Source: Thysanoteuthis rhombus (Eukaryota; Mollusca; Cephalopoda; Oegopsida; Thysanoteuthidae). Taken from it: a stretch of DNA of 64,000 bases. Below, piece after piece: positions 11,289-21,699 of this stretch. A program made the translations under genes and the position numbers. The notes under the pieces are model-generated. The model had not been told where the DNA came from. It saw only the letters and a program-made list of their open reading frames with translations, and did no database searches. Location of the stretch: contig OY735211.1 of the NCBI GenBank assembly GCA_963457665.1, positions 40,639,287 through 40,703,286 on the forward strand, in the 5' to 3' direction. Each line of letters begins with the position of its first letter. Positions within the stretch are counted from its first letter, which is position 1.

Positions 11289-11342
<54 letters not shown>
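11289..11342. repeat. TAA microsatellite at LINE 3' junction
   Basis: About 18 TAA units directly follow the stop codon of the R4/Dong-like ORF, consistent with either a target or an element-encoded tail. Confidence 0.95.
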
Positions 11343-13113
11343 TTCAAGTTTTCGTCAATAATTTTGGGAAGATTCATTATCATCCCAGATAAAATGAAGG
11401 CACGTTGATATCTAGGGGTTGACGTGCAAATAATATATGGGAATCATCGCTGGAGAGTGAGAAAATTGAATGGAGAGGTAGGCACCAATTTGTCGGACAT
11501 GCGAAATTCAGGCTGGTGTGTATATCCCTCTGGTGAAGTTTTCTTCGCTCGGTAGAGAGTAAACTAGAAAGCAAACCCATGTATAAGTACGGAATCACAC
11601 GTATTATACGGGTTGCTGAGAATGGTTTGATCTGTGTTGCTCGCATTTCCAGGAATGAGCCGAACTGGTTTTTACATTAAGCCCCATATCTTCTGCTAAC
11701 TAACTTTCCAATATGAAAATGAAATAAAATAAAATAAAAGCGAGGCCCTCTCTCTTTCCTTACAAATTGTCTACCTGATTGAAATTGCAGATGGCGTCGG
11801 TTAAATCACTGTGATAACGACTAAAGTAACACAAAGAATGGGTTCAATAGTTCAAAATTCCCTTCGAATGGATAACACTTTCTGTATGTTGTGTTTTCAT
11901 TTTGCAATAATATGTACTTTTTTGGTAACCTGTGATTTAAAAAAATCCTGAACCCCATTTAATCATGGGTCGAAGTGTCGGCAATTTTCCATGTAAAATT
12001 GCATAAAAGTAACCTTGCTCTAATAGGCACATAGACGGGAAACTTACCTACCAATTTCTGGTATGGATTCAGTATCTTATCTATGTCTCAAACTTGGACC
12101 CATATTTAATAATCTCATCGTTAGTCTCCATTCCTGTTTCAGCAACATTAAGAAAATCAATAAAAGTTATTACTTGCTTCTTGAGAACATCCCCAGAAGG
12201 AACTGATCAAAACTGCATGAAATTAACCCACGCCTTTATTTAAAGGACTTTCATATTGATACTAGTTTACCAGTATAGTCAAAAATGACGACTGATTTAT
12301 TCATTATAAAAGATTGGTCACAAATAATCTTACTATCCTACATACAGAATGGTCTTATTCAAGAAGTCTCGTCGGTTCCAATTCCACCTTTTACATTGGA
12401 TGAGTTAAGTGTAGCCGTGTTGGCACTGGGGTTGGTATGTACCTAGCAAAATGTTCTCTTTTAAGAAGTCTCGTGTGTCCCATTTCCACCTTTTACATTG
12501 AATGAGTTGGGGATGTCGTGCTCGTGGAGGAGGCCAACTCGAGAAGGAAAAGGGCAGAAGTGGATGTGAAATTGAAGCCTGCTAAAATATCATCCTCCCT
12601 TTATCCCCGTGACGGACGGACCAACGAAACCACGAACACATCCTATATATTTAAGTGATTATTTATATGATGGATTTTGTCAACTTTGGCACAAATCTGC
12701 ATATTATCAATACATAAATGCACCGAGGCAGGTTGATGATTGGACACACGTCGTTGGAAGACATGATACGTAATTAAAATCAGTTAAATCTAGTGGTACG
12801 ACCGAGAAACTCAAGTTACAAATCTATAAGCAAGTAGCAATCGTGTCTTCTAAAGGACCCTAAGAAAATGAAAGAAGAGTAGAAGGAAAAGAGTAAAGAA
12901 ATGAAGGAGAAAGAAATGGAAAGAGGAAAATCCATCAACAAGTCAGAATGAAAGCTAAGTTGGAATTATAAGAAAATGAATATTTTGCTATAGATTTGTC
13001 ATATTTGTTTATACATCATTTTTCCGTATCTAATGATATTTGTCTCCATTAAGCGTTGTATATGAGTTTATATCCGGAAAGTATCCAGTTATTTCTGGGT
13101 CGTACAACTGGTT
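11343..13113. other. Unassigned AT-rich stretch with one tandem duplication
   Basis: No gene is recognised. At 12,354-12,424 and 12,455-12,526 a ~101-bp unit is duplicated in tandem: 'AAGAAGTCTCGTCGGTTCCA', 'ATTCCACCTTTTACATTGGA' against 'AAGAAGTCTCGTGTGTCCCA', 'TTTCCACCTTTTACATTGAA'. A short AAAAT repeat lies near 11,720. The stretch ends at the start of the Ty3 5' LTR. Confidence 0.5.
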
Positions 13114-13673
13114 CTAAGCAGAATATAGGCCCCTGGAAATAGTGATGTCACTTCCTATAACCCGCTAGTTATAAAAAGCGACGACTTTCGTCTATCTATA
13201 TCTTACTCATTCACTCTCAAGTGTCGGACAAGATGTCAGCTACCCAATTCGCTTATTACCACTTGGGAGTGATAAGATCCATCTATTCCGACGAACGTAA
13301 AATATGTTTCAAAGAAAGTTTCTCTTCCTTTTTTTTTCAACGTACTTTATAGTCATTATTGTGTGTCCAATCAAACGTCCTTATAACATGGATGCTTCAT
13401 TAATTGCTCAATGTTCGAAATTGAATGATTATATCTTAAAGAAAATTGTCTTGCTTGTTTTTCATTTGCCTGTATTTCACTGTTATATTTGACCAAAATT
13501 TTATACGCAGACAGAACAAACAAAGATATACGCGCCTCATTTCGATGGTTACCCCAAATGACCAATTTTTACAAAGAAGTATACGTTGAAGAATTTGTCT
13601 TTAAAAGCCAAACCAAACCAAGTACAATATTCATTCTTAACAAATTATCCTACCAGGATCACAATATCACCAT
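13114..13673 (+). repeat. Ty3/gypsy 5' LTR
   Basis: Aligned by eye to 20,491-21,113. Shared phrases in the same order include 'GCAGAATAT', 'AGTGATGTCACTTCC', 'GACTTTCGTC', 'GTGATAAG.CCCATCTATTCC', 'TCTTCCTTTTTTTTTCAAC', 'CATTATTGTGTGT', 'GAAGTATACGT', 'GCCAAACCAAACC' and 'CATATCACCA'. It is about 560 bases and the exact first base is uncertain. Small ORFs inside it are not genes. Confidence 0.85.
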
Positions 13674-13677
13674 GAAT

Positions 13678-13695
13678 TGGAGACCTCGACTCAGA
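13678..13695 (+). promoter_or_regulatory. Primer binding site resembling tRNA-Trp 3' end
   Basis: Four bases after the LTR lies 'TGGAGACCTCGACTCAGA'. Most positions match the complement of the tRNA-Trp 3' end (TGGTGACCCCGACGTGA from memory of the family), which CsRn1-type Ty3 elements use to prime minus-strand DNA synthesis. It is diverged, as expected for an old copy. Confidence 0.6.
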
Positions 13696-13914
13696 AAAAT
13701 ACAAATCTATTCCTCCGATAAAGGAACATTCCAACAAACTTTATACAATCAAACTTTCTTTTTCCCACGAAAAGTACCAAAAAAAAAAGAAAATAGATTC
13801 TTCCACTAAAATAATCGGAATTTAAACTTTTTGTATTCAACGGAAACAAAAGGAGAAAAAGCTCTTTTTTTTATAGATATACGATCATTTAACAGTACTC
13901 TAGAAAAATACACC

Positions 13915-14060
13915 ATCAAAATGACAATATGAAGATAACGTGCACGCTTAAAGAAAACAACAACAGCAAAATGACTGTATGAAGTCCATGTGTGCACTTT
14001 GAAAATGCTACACTCAAATGACCGTATGGAGACCACATACGCCTAAAAAGAACAGATACC
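13915..14060 (+). repeat. ~50-bp tandem repeat in the Ty3 leader
   Basis: Three degenerate units contain 'AATGACAATATGAAGATAAC', 'AATGACTGTATGAAGTCCAT' and 'AATGACCGTATGGAGACCAC' at about 13,919, 13,969 and 14,017. Each is followed by GTGCAC or ATACGC and an A-rich tail. It lies between the primer site and the first LINE insertion, in the untranslated leader. Confidence 0.6.
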
Positions 14061-14080
14061 TTATATCACATCTTTGCAAC

Positions 14081-14900
14081 AATCATCATCATCAGTCTTT
14101 TATCGTCCGTCGTTGGACATACACCTTTCTTAGGATTCGCCACACTTCTCTATCATGGGCGTCGCAGAGCCAGTTTTTTCTCAATTTGTCTAGTTCATCT
14201 TTCCATCTAATATTCTGCCGGTCTCGGTTGTGCATGTGATCTAATTCTTGCAACATGGCCTGCCCAGTGTCATTTAAGTTTTTTCAATAGATTCTATGAT
14301 ATCTTGGACACCCGTTTTCTTCTTTATGTACTGTGCTATCTTGTGATCTCTCCATGTGAGGTTGAGCATGATTCTCTCATGTGTGTGTTGCATACTTCTC
14401 AGTTTGAGGGTCAGTCTCTTGGTTAGGTTCCACATTTCAGCTGCATAGGTGGCTATCGGAAGAATGCATTAGTTGTATACTTTTCTTTTTAGGATTATTA
14501 GGATGGTCTGGTTTTTGAAAGTTGAGTTTGCTCTGCAATAGGCTTGCCATCCAAGAGTGATTCTGCGCTTGAAAGCAAGCCATTGAACAAACAAAAAAAA
14601 GGAAAAGCCCTTGGACAGATAACATCACCATCAATCTACTCAAAAAATCTGATAAGAGCGCCAACAAAAAGCTGGCTATTCTATTCAACCTGTGTTTAAA
14701 ACCGAGTAAAATCCCGAAAGACTGAAACACTGCAATCAGTATGCTTCTATGTAAAAAAAAAGGGAACCCGACGGAACTCAACAACTTTGCAACAAGCCAT
14801 TCATAAAAAAGCCCAACGACGAAATATTTCAAACAACTAAAGAATGAATTTGAAAGCAACACTCGACTAATATGATTATAGAATTAGCCTATGGGTCCAA
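14081..14900. mobile_element. RTE-like LINE inserted in the Ty3 leader, 5' segment inverted
   Basis: Bases 14,081-14,575 are minus strand. They start at the tail 'ATCATCATCATCAGTC', then encode the C-terminal motifs back to the region 'RRITLGWQAYCR'. Bases 14,576-14,900 switch to the plus strand and encode the more N-terminal RT fingers region ('KKKGNPTELNN', 'KNEFESNTRL'). That order is what a 5' inversion during LINE integration produces. Many stops are present. A different LINE tail ('CATCATCAGCTGTTTTAAGT') follows at about 14,911. Confidence 0.7.
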
Positions 14901-14904
14901 AACA

Positions 14905-14980
14905 TGAGATCATCATCAGCTGTTTTAAGTCCACTTCTGGCCAAAGGCCTTTCCCATTTCCTTACCTACAAGTAGTACCT
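14905..14980 (-). mobile_element. Short tail of a second LINE family
   Basis: 'GATCATCATCAGCTGTTTTA' followed by 'GTCCACTTCTGGCCAAAGGC' resembles the 3' end of another trinucleotide-tailed LINE, with a related tail near 54,100. Only some 70 bases are recognisable. Confidence 0.45.
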
Positions 14981-15599
14981 TATTTTTCAGTCGGTTTTGG
15001 ATTGTTCACATTGAACGACCGTGTTAAGTGAACGTTCATTTTTTTCAAATTATTCTTTTTTTGCACGCGTCTTTAACACGGTTCGTTCTATTCTGAACCA
15101 GCATTTTTTATATTAATACATTGTGATTTTCACGTTAAAATGATTTTTAGAACGTTCGGCGTGATAGTGACGTGTGCACAAGAGAAATTGTTCTATTTGC
15201 TGACGTTTATTTACAACTCTACTTGCTTGAAAAAATATAAAGGCTTCGGAACAATTACTCAAACTGAAGCGATTGTACTAATAAATATATAAAAATATTA
15301 TCGTCACATTATTCTTTTTCTGGTGCAAGCAGTAAGATAAAAGGTGAGATGATAGCAATAATATTTCCATTCTGTGCCGAGCTCTGCAGATTGGTCGTAA
15401 ATCTCGGAATATCTCGTAACAGTCGTGATTTCTTTGGTCAGTAAAACACACCTCTTGTCATAAAAAAGTCTTGCTATGGCTGGGCTCTATGAACAGCATA
15501 AAAAAGTCACAAAATTGGACGCACCCCTTTTTAACGTGCGTATAATAAGTATTACTTGAAGGTAGAGAACTATTAATTTTTTATTAACATTTTAATACT

Positions 15600-16400
15600 T
15601 ATCTTGAAATGTCGGGCGAATATAGATCAGAAGATACCCAGGAGCAACAGAATTTATGGATACAGCAGTGAATGGATGGCTTTCAATGACTGAGGCATAA
15701 TTCCATCTCAGAAGTGTCTGCATTATAGAAACTAAATGTTTCTCTGCAACCATCACCTGATGAAGTTGTGGCAAAGATTCCTTTCAAAGTGCTAGATATT
15801 AAAGAACATGATGATTCAAAACACGCTATTCTGTCATCTTATGAAAATACAAAACCTGAAATTCTGGATAAGCCCATCAATTAATTGAAATGTTATCGAT
15901 GGCAAATCATATTGGATTCAGTAGAAAAATAGTTCTAAGTAATTTTTTGCAAGCATAGCCTTCATCGATAGGATCTGTCATTGCTTCTTAAAAAAACTGC
16001 CCCATACTCAGGCAAACTATTAGCTAATACCTTTATTAAATTGAAATCCCACAACCTTTGCTATAAAACAAAAACAAATACTGTCACACTCACATAGATG
16101 TAGTAAAATATGCAGCATTCACAATAGAAAGGAAACAATCACATTAAAGATACAATACCTGTAGGAGTTGGACCATACGGTACAGAACGGAAACCTTAAA
16201 TATGCAGTACTCATTTATTATGCTGGCAAGGCAAGAATGTGTAAACATTGGTGCAGATGGCCCAAGAAACGAAGTAATCATCAAATGCCACCCAGTTGGC
16301 GACCATCAACCCCTGTCCCCGGTGACACGAAAAACTAATGAATTTGCTCCAGCAAAACCGACACTTCTGAAAGTTGTTGTAAGATTAAGGGTTGCCAAAT
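15600..16400 (+). pseudogene. Ty3/gypsy gag remnant (CsRn1-like)
   Basis: Gag forms the particle that packages the retrotransposon RNA. The frame from 15,735 to the stop at 15,882 reads 'SPDEVVAKIPFKVLDI' and 'HAILSSYENTKPEILDKPI', matching the conserved middle of CsRn1-type Gag. Further on, after frameshifts, 'GKLLANTFIKL' and a possible degenerate zinc knuckle ('MCKHWCRWPKKRS', 16,236-16,275) occur. A 66-codon frame at 16,202-16,402 overlaps this in another phase. The protease that should follow (16,400-16,980) is not recognisable. Confidence 0.65.
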
Positions 16401-16989
16401 AAAAATTGATTATACTAGTAGTTTTATCTCACCAATTTCTCTTACGAACTGAATTGTTTTGAACCCTAATCCCGTATCAATATCAACCACCACTGGCAAG
16501 AAAATAAAATGTCATGGACAAGCAAATCTGGAAAAGGAAATTCCTTGTTTTAGAAATGCCACTGCATTTTCAATAAATCTGATTGTTAGCAACACCAGTC
16601 TTTCTCTGTTTGTGAGAGAATTATTTTAAAAAATATACTCAAGTCTTACGTCACCCCAAAGAAACAAAAATGGAAAATACTGAGAAGTTTACAGAATAGA
16701 TACAGATAGCAATGTTCCCGTTTTTAGCTGAAACTCGACGAATTTCTGCAGAAAGATCTATAGCAGCACGTGCAGAATTAAAAAAAAAAACCCAAAACTT
16801 CAGATTTCCTGAGTGATATCTCCTTCTGACAATGAATGGACAACCCACCTTCAACTCGTTGCAAAATCGGACGTTAGTTACTGATTCTACTCTGAGCATT
16901 CTGTTATGATAGGTATTATAAGAAAAAGTAATCCATGTCCGATATATAAATATAAATTCATTCACCTATAAACTTGCAAACAAACACCG

Positions 16990-17340
16990 CTTTTCAAAAG
17001 TATAAACTTAACTTCAGCTTATTATCAGATAAAAGTCTATCCTGATGATATGCCTAAAACAGCGGTAACTAAACCTTTCTGATTGTTTGAACATGATCAT
17101 ACGCCCTCGGCTCCAACATTTCAATGCCCTGTAGACAAAATATTTGGACTGTGTATTTGTGTATTTAGATGATATCCTCGCATTCGGTGTTGATGGGAGA
17201 ATACATAAAGATTACAGATAGAGTGTTCAAATTTGAGAGGTCTTTTTTTCAAAATTTACATTTAATGTTTCTGATTCTTTTGGTTATAAGGTGAATGCAA
17301 AAGGACTTTCACTCACTGATAAAATATTATAGATTGAAAT
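16990..17340 (+). pseudogene. Ty3/gypsy reverse transcriptase remnant
   Basis: 'SINLTSAYYQIKVYPDDMPK' at about 16,999-17,058 is the motif-A neighbourhood; the catalytic Asp expected before 'L..AY' reads Asn. After a stop, 'VFVYLDDILAFGVDGRIHKD' at 17,153-17,212 holds the YLDD active-site box with both Asp residues. Most of the RT palm is present but shortened, with stops between the blocks. Confidence 0.8.
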
Positions 17341-17529
17341 CTTCTCCACTTCTCCGATTACAAGATTTTACCCTGAGTTTTAAGTATTTTTTAGTTTTTT
17401 TTTTTCATTTTGAACTTATCGCCAATCATGTCAGAATTGTACTACCTCTATCTGAACGTATGAGGTTATTTCCCAACTGTTTTTTTTTCTTCGAATTATC
17501 CGAGATTGAAAGAAACTCCTTTATCAATA

Positions 17530-18935
17530 TTGTGCAACAATTTTGTAATGTTACTGCTTTAGCACATCCACACTCTGAGGTCGCTGACTATCAATTGGGC
17601 GCTAACAATAATCAGTATACAGCCTTACACCAAGTGATAGATGAGATAACTATTCATATCGGTTTCTTTAAGCCCCCCCCCCCATTCGCACAAACTCAGA
17701 CAGATGATTTCTCTTTCGGGAGGGAATTGCTAGCAGCATATTTAGTAGTGTTTCACTTTCACCACCTGATTGAAGGTCTCCATCTGATGTAACTGACGGA
17801 CTATAAGCTTATCATCATCATCATCATCATTATCATCATTATCAGTTTTTTAACGTCCGTCGTTGGACGAATACTTTCCCCAGGATCTGCCACTTTTCTC
17901 AATCATGGGCGTTGCAGAGCCAGTATTTTCTAAATTTGTCCACTTAATCTCTCTGTCTTGTATTCTGTCGGCCTCGGTTTCGCATGTGATCTCTTACCAC
18001 TTTTAAAGTAATTTTCTATGATGTCTTGGACTCTTGTTTTCTCACTGATATATTGTGCTGTCTTGTGATCTCTCCATGTGAGGTTGAGCATGATTCTCTC
18101 ATGTGTGCATTGCATGCTTCTCAGTTTTCGGGTTTGTCTCTTGGTTAGGTTCCATGTTTCAGCTCCATAAATGACTATCGGGAGAATGCATTGGTTGTAT
18201 ACTCTTCTTTTTAGGATTATTGGGATCGTCTGGTTTTTTTAAAAGTTGGGCTTGCTCTGTCGGAGACTTACCATCCTAGAGAGATTCATCGCTTGATTTT
18301 CTCTTCTTTTGGAGATTTATTGTCTGAGGTAGATGTCTACCTTCCCCAGTTTTGCATCTTCAGTCATGTTCTTATTCTCAATGTGATTGGTGCACGTGAT
18401 TTTCATTTTACCAAAGTTCATGTGTAATCTGACTCTTTTTATTTCTTCGATTAGTTCATCTAGCATTAGTTGGAGGTCGTGTAGGCTTTCTGTGAAAAAG
18501 ACAGTGTCGTCTGCAAATCTTAGGTTGCTCAGAAATTCGCCATCTATTTTGATTCCTCAATTCTCCCAGTCCAGGTTTCGGAAAATCATCTCGGGGTAGG
18601 CCGTGGAGCTGGAAGGATTCAGAATCCTTTCGTAGCCTGAGAAAGGAGTTGTTGTGATTGTATATTTGTCGTAGTAATTTGACATAAACAGGGTCTACAC
18701 CTTTCAGGGGGGTGGCCTTTATGACCATGGGATTTTCTACGAATGCTTTCTTGAAGTCTATAAATGCAACAGCGAGTGGCATTTTGAATTATGCCTACAG
18801 CGAGTGGCATTTTTACTTAATGCTTCTCACGGTTTAAATCCATCAAAATTGGATCGCCAGCAACAACCTCAGCCAATATATACTAAGTACATTTCTAACA
18901 TTGTACATATCAAAGGTAGTCAGAAAATACTTGCT
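17530..18935 (+). pseudogene. Ty3/gypsy RNase H remnant split by a LINE
   Basis: RNase H removes the RNA template during reverse transcription. The first part (17,530-17,811) reads 'QQFCNVTALAHPHSEV', then 'GAN' where catalytic 'DAS' is expected, then 'FGRELLAAYLVVFHFHHLIE' (Glu kept, preceding Asp now Gly), then 'LTDYKL'. The second part resumes at 18,807 with 'AFLLNASHGLNPSKLDRQQ', 'YISNIVHIKGSQKILAD'. The two halves join at the TDHKPL|TFAL point of the family, so the LINE entered the middle of the motif. Confidence 0.8.
17812..18806 (-). mobile_element. RTE-like LINE inserted into Ty3 RNase H
   Basis: The longest RTE-like copy in the window, about 990 bases, with its 3' tail 'ATCATCATCATCATCATTAT' at the low-coordinate end. 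The minus strand encodes, in order: 'MPLAVAFIDFKKAF' (RT motif A with catalytic Asp), 'GVDPVYVKLLRQIYNHNN', 'LRFADDTVFFTESLHDLQLM' (YADD box, both Asp kept), 'VRLHMNFGKMKITCTNHIEN', then the C-terminal motifs with 'MQCTHERIMLNLTWRDHKTA'. It is 5'-truncated within the RT and has frameshifts. A phrase 'ACAGCGAGTGGCATTT' is duplicated at its 5' junction (18,771 and 18,797). Confidence 0.85.
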
Positions 18936-19610
18936 GATTGCAGATTGTATTTGCACTATACACAGATGTCTGTGATCTGCCAAAAATCATTGCAGTACAA
19001 TCATATGAAGAAATCAATCTTTTTAATAACCTTAAAGAGTTCCTAGTGCCAGGTAATAAGTCAAAGATATTATGTGATATCATCAGCTCTTATCATATAA
19101 CTTTTATATGTATGTCTCATCCTGGCATCGGATCATGAATTGTTGATTAAAACAAGATACTATTGGCAAAGCATAGATAAATCTATGTAACAATTTTGTA
19201 TAGAGTGTGTATTTCGCTAGTAGTCAAAACTTGATAGACATACGATTTCGTATGTCTCCCATTCAAAATTTTGAATTGCTATCACCAGACTGTCCATGTA
19301 GATTATATCAGACCACGCCTTTCAGTTCAGATTTAAATCCATATTTAATCCCCTAGAGATATATCTTAACTTGTACAGATTGTTCAACTCATTGGATTGA
19401 GGATCAACCATTAACTGAAATTACTACACAATCAGTAGCGAAAGCTTTTGTAAATACATGGATTATAAGATTTGGAGTTCCATTCAATATTGTAGTAGAT
19501 AGCGGAAGTCAGTTTGAAAGTGAGTTGTTTTTAAGAGTGTCAAAAATTATAAGTTTTCATAGATTGATAACTGCCTACTACCCACAACGCAATTGCCTAA
19601 TAGAGAAGGC
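18936..19610 (+). pseudogene. Ty3/gypsy integrase remnant
   Basis: Integrase inserts the cDNA into the genome. 'LKEFLVPGNKSKILCDI' and 'SHPGIGS' precede the core. The core shows 'LTCTDCSTHWIED' (first catalytic Asp), 'FVNTWIIRFGVPFNIVVDSG' then 'SQFES' (second Asp), and 'LITAYYPQRNCLIEK' (catalytic Glu), giving D,D,E in the right order. Stops lie between the blocks. A CAAA microsatellite (19,611-19,676) interrupts just after the Glu motif. Confidence 0.85.
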
Positions 19611-19676
19611 AAAAAAACAAACAAGCAAACAAACAAACAAACGAACAAACAAACAGACAAACAAACAGACAAACAA
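19611..19676. repeat. CAAA tetranucleotide microsatellite inside integrase
   Basis: (CAAA)n with C/G variants lies directly after the integrase 'LIEK' motif. It may be an expansion in the pseudogene or the tail of a lost retroelement insertion. Confidence 0.9.
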
Positions 19677-19889
19677 AAACAATTATAGCACGTGAAGTAT
19701 CATCGCTCTAATTATCATCAATGTTTCTCCGTGGTATACGCAATTCACCAAATGAATCAGGTTTCTCACAATTTTATGCTGTAACGGGTTCCCCAATATC
19801 AAATCTCCAGCTGTAGATCAGTACATCTAATACGATGAAAGATGATTAACTAAATAGTAAGTTCACAAAGGATTTGCGTAAAATCATGT

Positions 19890-20135
19890 TACGATTTGAT
19901 CCCGGTGATTTTTCTTACATAAGCCTTATATTCTGTGTGAATTTCTGTCTTGTGATCAAGTAATGCTTTGGGTTGATCGTACTTGGAAACCTTTGGAAAC
20001 GCCTCATACAGGGCCCTACAAAGTTCTATAGAGTTCGCAAAAACTATTCTTTATTGAGATGAATGATGAAATACATAATCAAGTATCTGTGGAAAAACCA
20101 AAACCTTGTGTTGAAACATTAAGAATAGAAATAAC
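19890..20135 (+). pseudogene. Ty3/gypsy integrase C-terminus with GPY/F-like module
   Basis: 'QVMLWVDRTWKPLETPHTGP' followed by 'YKVL' matches the GPY/F motif region of Ty3/gypsy integrases, which binds DNA or directs integration. Then 'KLFFIEMNDEIHNQVSVEKP' matches the end of the polyprotein. One stop interrupts it. After 20,135 up to the 3' LTR I see no coding sequence and no clear polypurine tract. Confidence 0.75.
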
Positions 20136-20490
20136 ATAACTTCTGTGGATAGTATTTCAAACAATGATAGTTTATGTACTGATATGGGCGATACCAGTGT
20201 TTAAAGACAAACATGTCATAATATATGTAATTCCCCTACTTAAATTATAAATTGAGTATTGATAGTTCCAGTAATTCTGATATAGATGATTGCAAAATTT
20301 CAAATAAACCAAAGAAATCATCTTCAGGAAGGAGAATAACTTGGAGAAAATATACTTTTTTTTACAACGAGAAATGACCGCAATTCGGGTAGGAACTATT
20401 GTAGAATTATTCAAATTATTCTAAGTGACTATAACGGTTACTATATGAAGATAAATAAGTTCAATTATTAAAAAGTTGGATATAAAATTA

Positions 20491-21113
20491 CTACGCAGAA
20501 TATTGGTCCCTGAAAATAGTGCTAGTGATGTCACTTCCCCTAGCCTCATAACATAGTCACCATTTAAGTCGTATAACTCTAACTATAGAAAGCGATGACT
20601 TTCGTCAATCGCTATTTTACTCTTTCATACTTAAGTGACGGACTGTGTGTCCGAGCTCCTGGTATCTATTTCTCTTTTTACTGCGTAGAAGTGATAAGGC
20701 CCATCTATTCCAACAGACGTAAATATGTTTTAATATAAGTTTTTCTTCCTTTTTTTTTCAACATATTTTAGCTCATTATTGTGTGTGCAAACAATCGTTT
20801 GTATTATTGATATTCTGTAACATGGGTGTTTCTCTATTTGCTCAATTACGTTCTTTCGTTCGTAATGAAAAGATTATATCTTTATAGAAAATGTCTTGCT
20901 TGTATTCCGTTTACTTTACTGTTTTATTTGACTGGAACTATACGCGAACAGCACAAACAAAAAAGCATACACTTAATTTATATAGTGACCAAAAATACTC
21001 ATTTTTTATGAAGAAGTATACGTCAGAGAATCTTCCAAGGCCAAACCAAACCAAACCCGTAGGAGTAATGATCATCCTTAATAAATTATATTACAGTGGT
21101 CATCATATCACCA
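20491..21113 (+). repeat. Ty3/gypsy 3' LTR
   Basis: Matches the 5' LTR (13,114-13,673) through most of its length. It is about 60 bases longer, mainly from extra sequence after 'GATGTCACTTCCCCTAGC' (near 20,530-20,570). The divergence between the LTRs indicates an old insertion. Confidence 0.85.
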
Positions 21114-21585
21114 CACGCTCAAGGTTACTTTGATTGTAATCAGGTTTAGCCAACATCCTAGGTTTGACGCAACCTTACGCCATTTTTCATAACAGACACG
21201 TATATTATGATCTATAAACATGGATCGCAAATGCCATATTTGTGTGTAATGACTGGCAGGTATTCTCTTGGTGTTGAACCGGAGGGGCCAGGCCACCGTT
21301 CCTTTCAATTGTTGGCTACAGTTCCTGCTCGCACTCTCTTGATTGTCTGTAAGGGTGACACAGTTGTTGTCCCATGACTTCGTCAGCTAGAGAGAAAATG
21401 GAAGAAAGGGGATATCAAATACGTTATGTATACATAACTAAAAAAGATAAGCGTCCTTTGGAAAGTCCCCTGTGAAAACGTCAAGCCAGGAACTTGCTGA
21501 TCAAGTCAAAACAAACCTCGAAAAGACATTTGATATCAAAACTTAATTGGAAGAGGTTATGAAAAAGCCATCTTCATCAGAAAGA

Positions 21586-21597
21586 AGAATATATATA

Positions 21598-21675
<78 letters not shown>

Positions 21676-21692
21676 TATATAGAGAGATATAT
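21586..21692. repeat. TA/GA compound microsatellite
   Basis: (TA)n passes into (GA)n and then TATA/GAGA mixtures. There is no coding content. Confidence 0.95.
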
Positions 21693-21699
21693 ATCATCA

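Larger units (their letters stand above)
13114..21113 (+). mobile_element. Ty3/gypsy LTR retrotransposon, CsRn1-like, near full length, degenerate
   Basis: An ~8-kb element whose parts occur in canonical order: 5' LTR, primer binding site, leader repeats, gag, reverse transcriptase, RNase H, integrase, GPY/F-like module and 3' LTR. The two LTRs differ clearly by substitutions and indels. All coding parts carry stops or frameshifts, and two LINE insertions (14,081-14,900 and 17,812-18,806) interrupt it. The tRNA-Trp-like primer site and gag/RNase H wording resemble the CsRn1 group of Ty3 elements. Without the insertions it would be about 6.2 kb, a normal size. No envelope-like ORF is seen between integrase and the 3' LTR. 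Confidence 0.85.

Noticed and set aside
8705..11342. CRISPR array or phage-like direct repeats
   Set aside because: The regular repeats are TAA microsatellites, and the DNA is eukaryotic in every other respect.
20141..20490. Envelope gene between integrase and 3' LTR
   Set aside because: Only about 350 bases with stops in all frames and no membrane or fusion-type sequence; the element looks like a plain retrotransposon.
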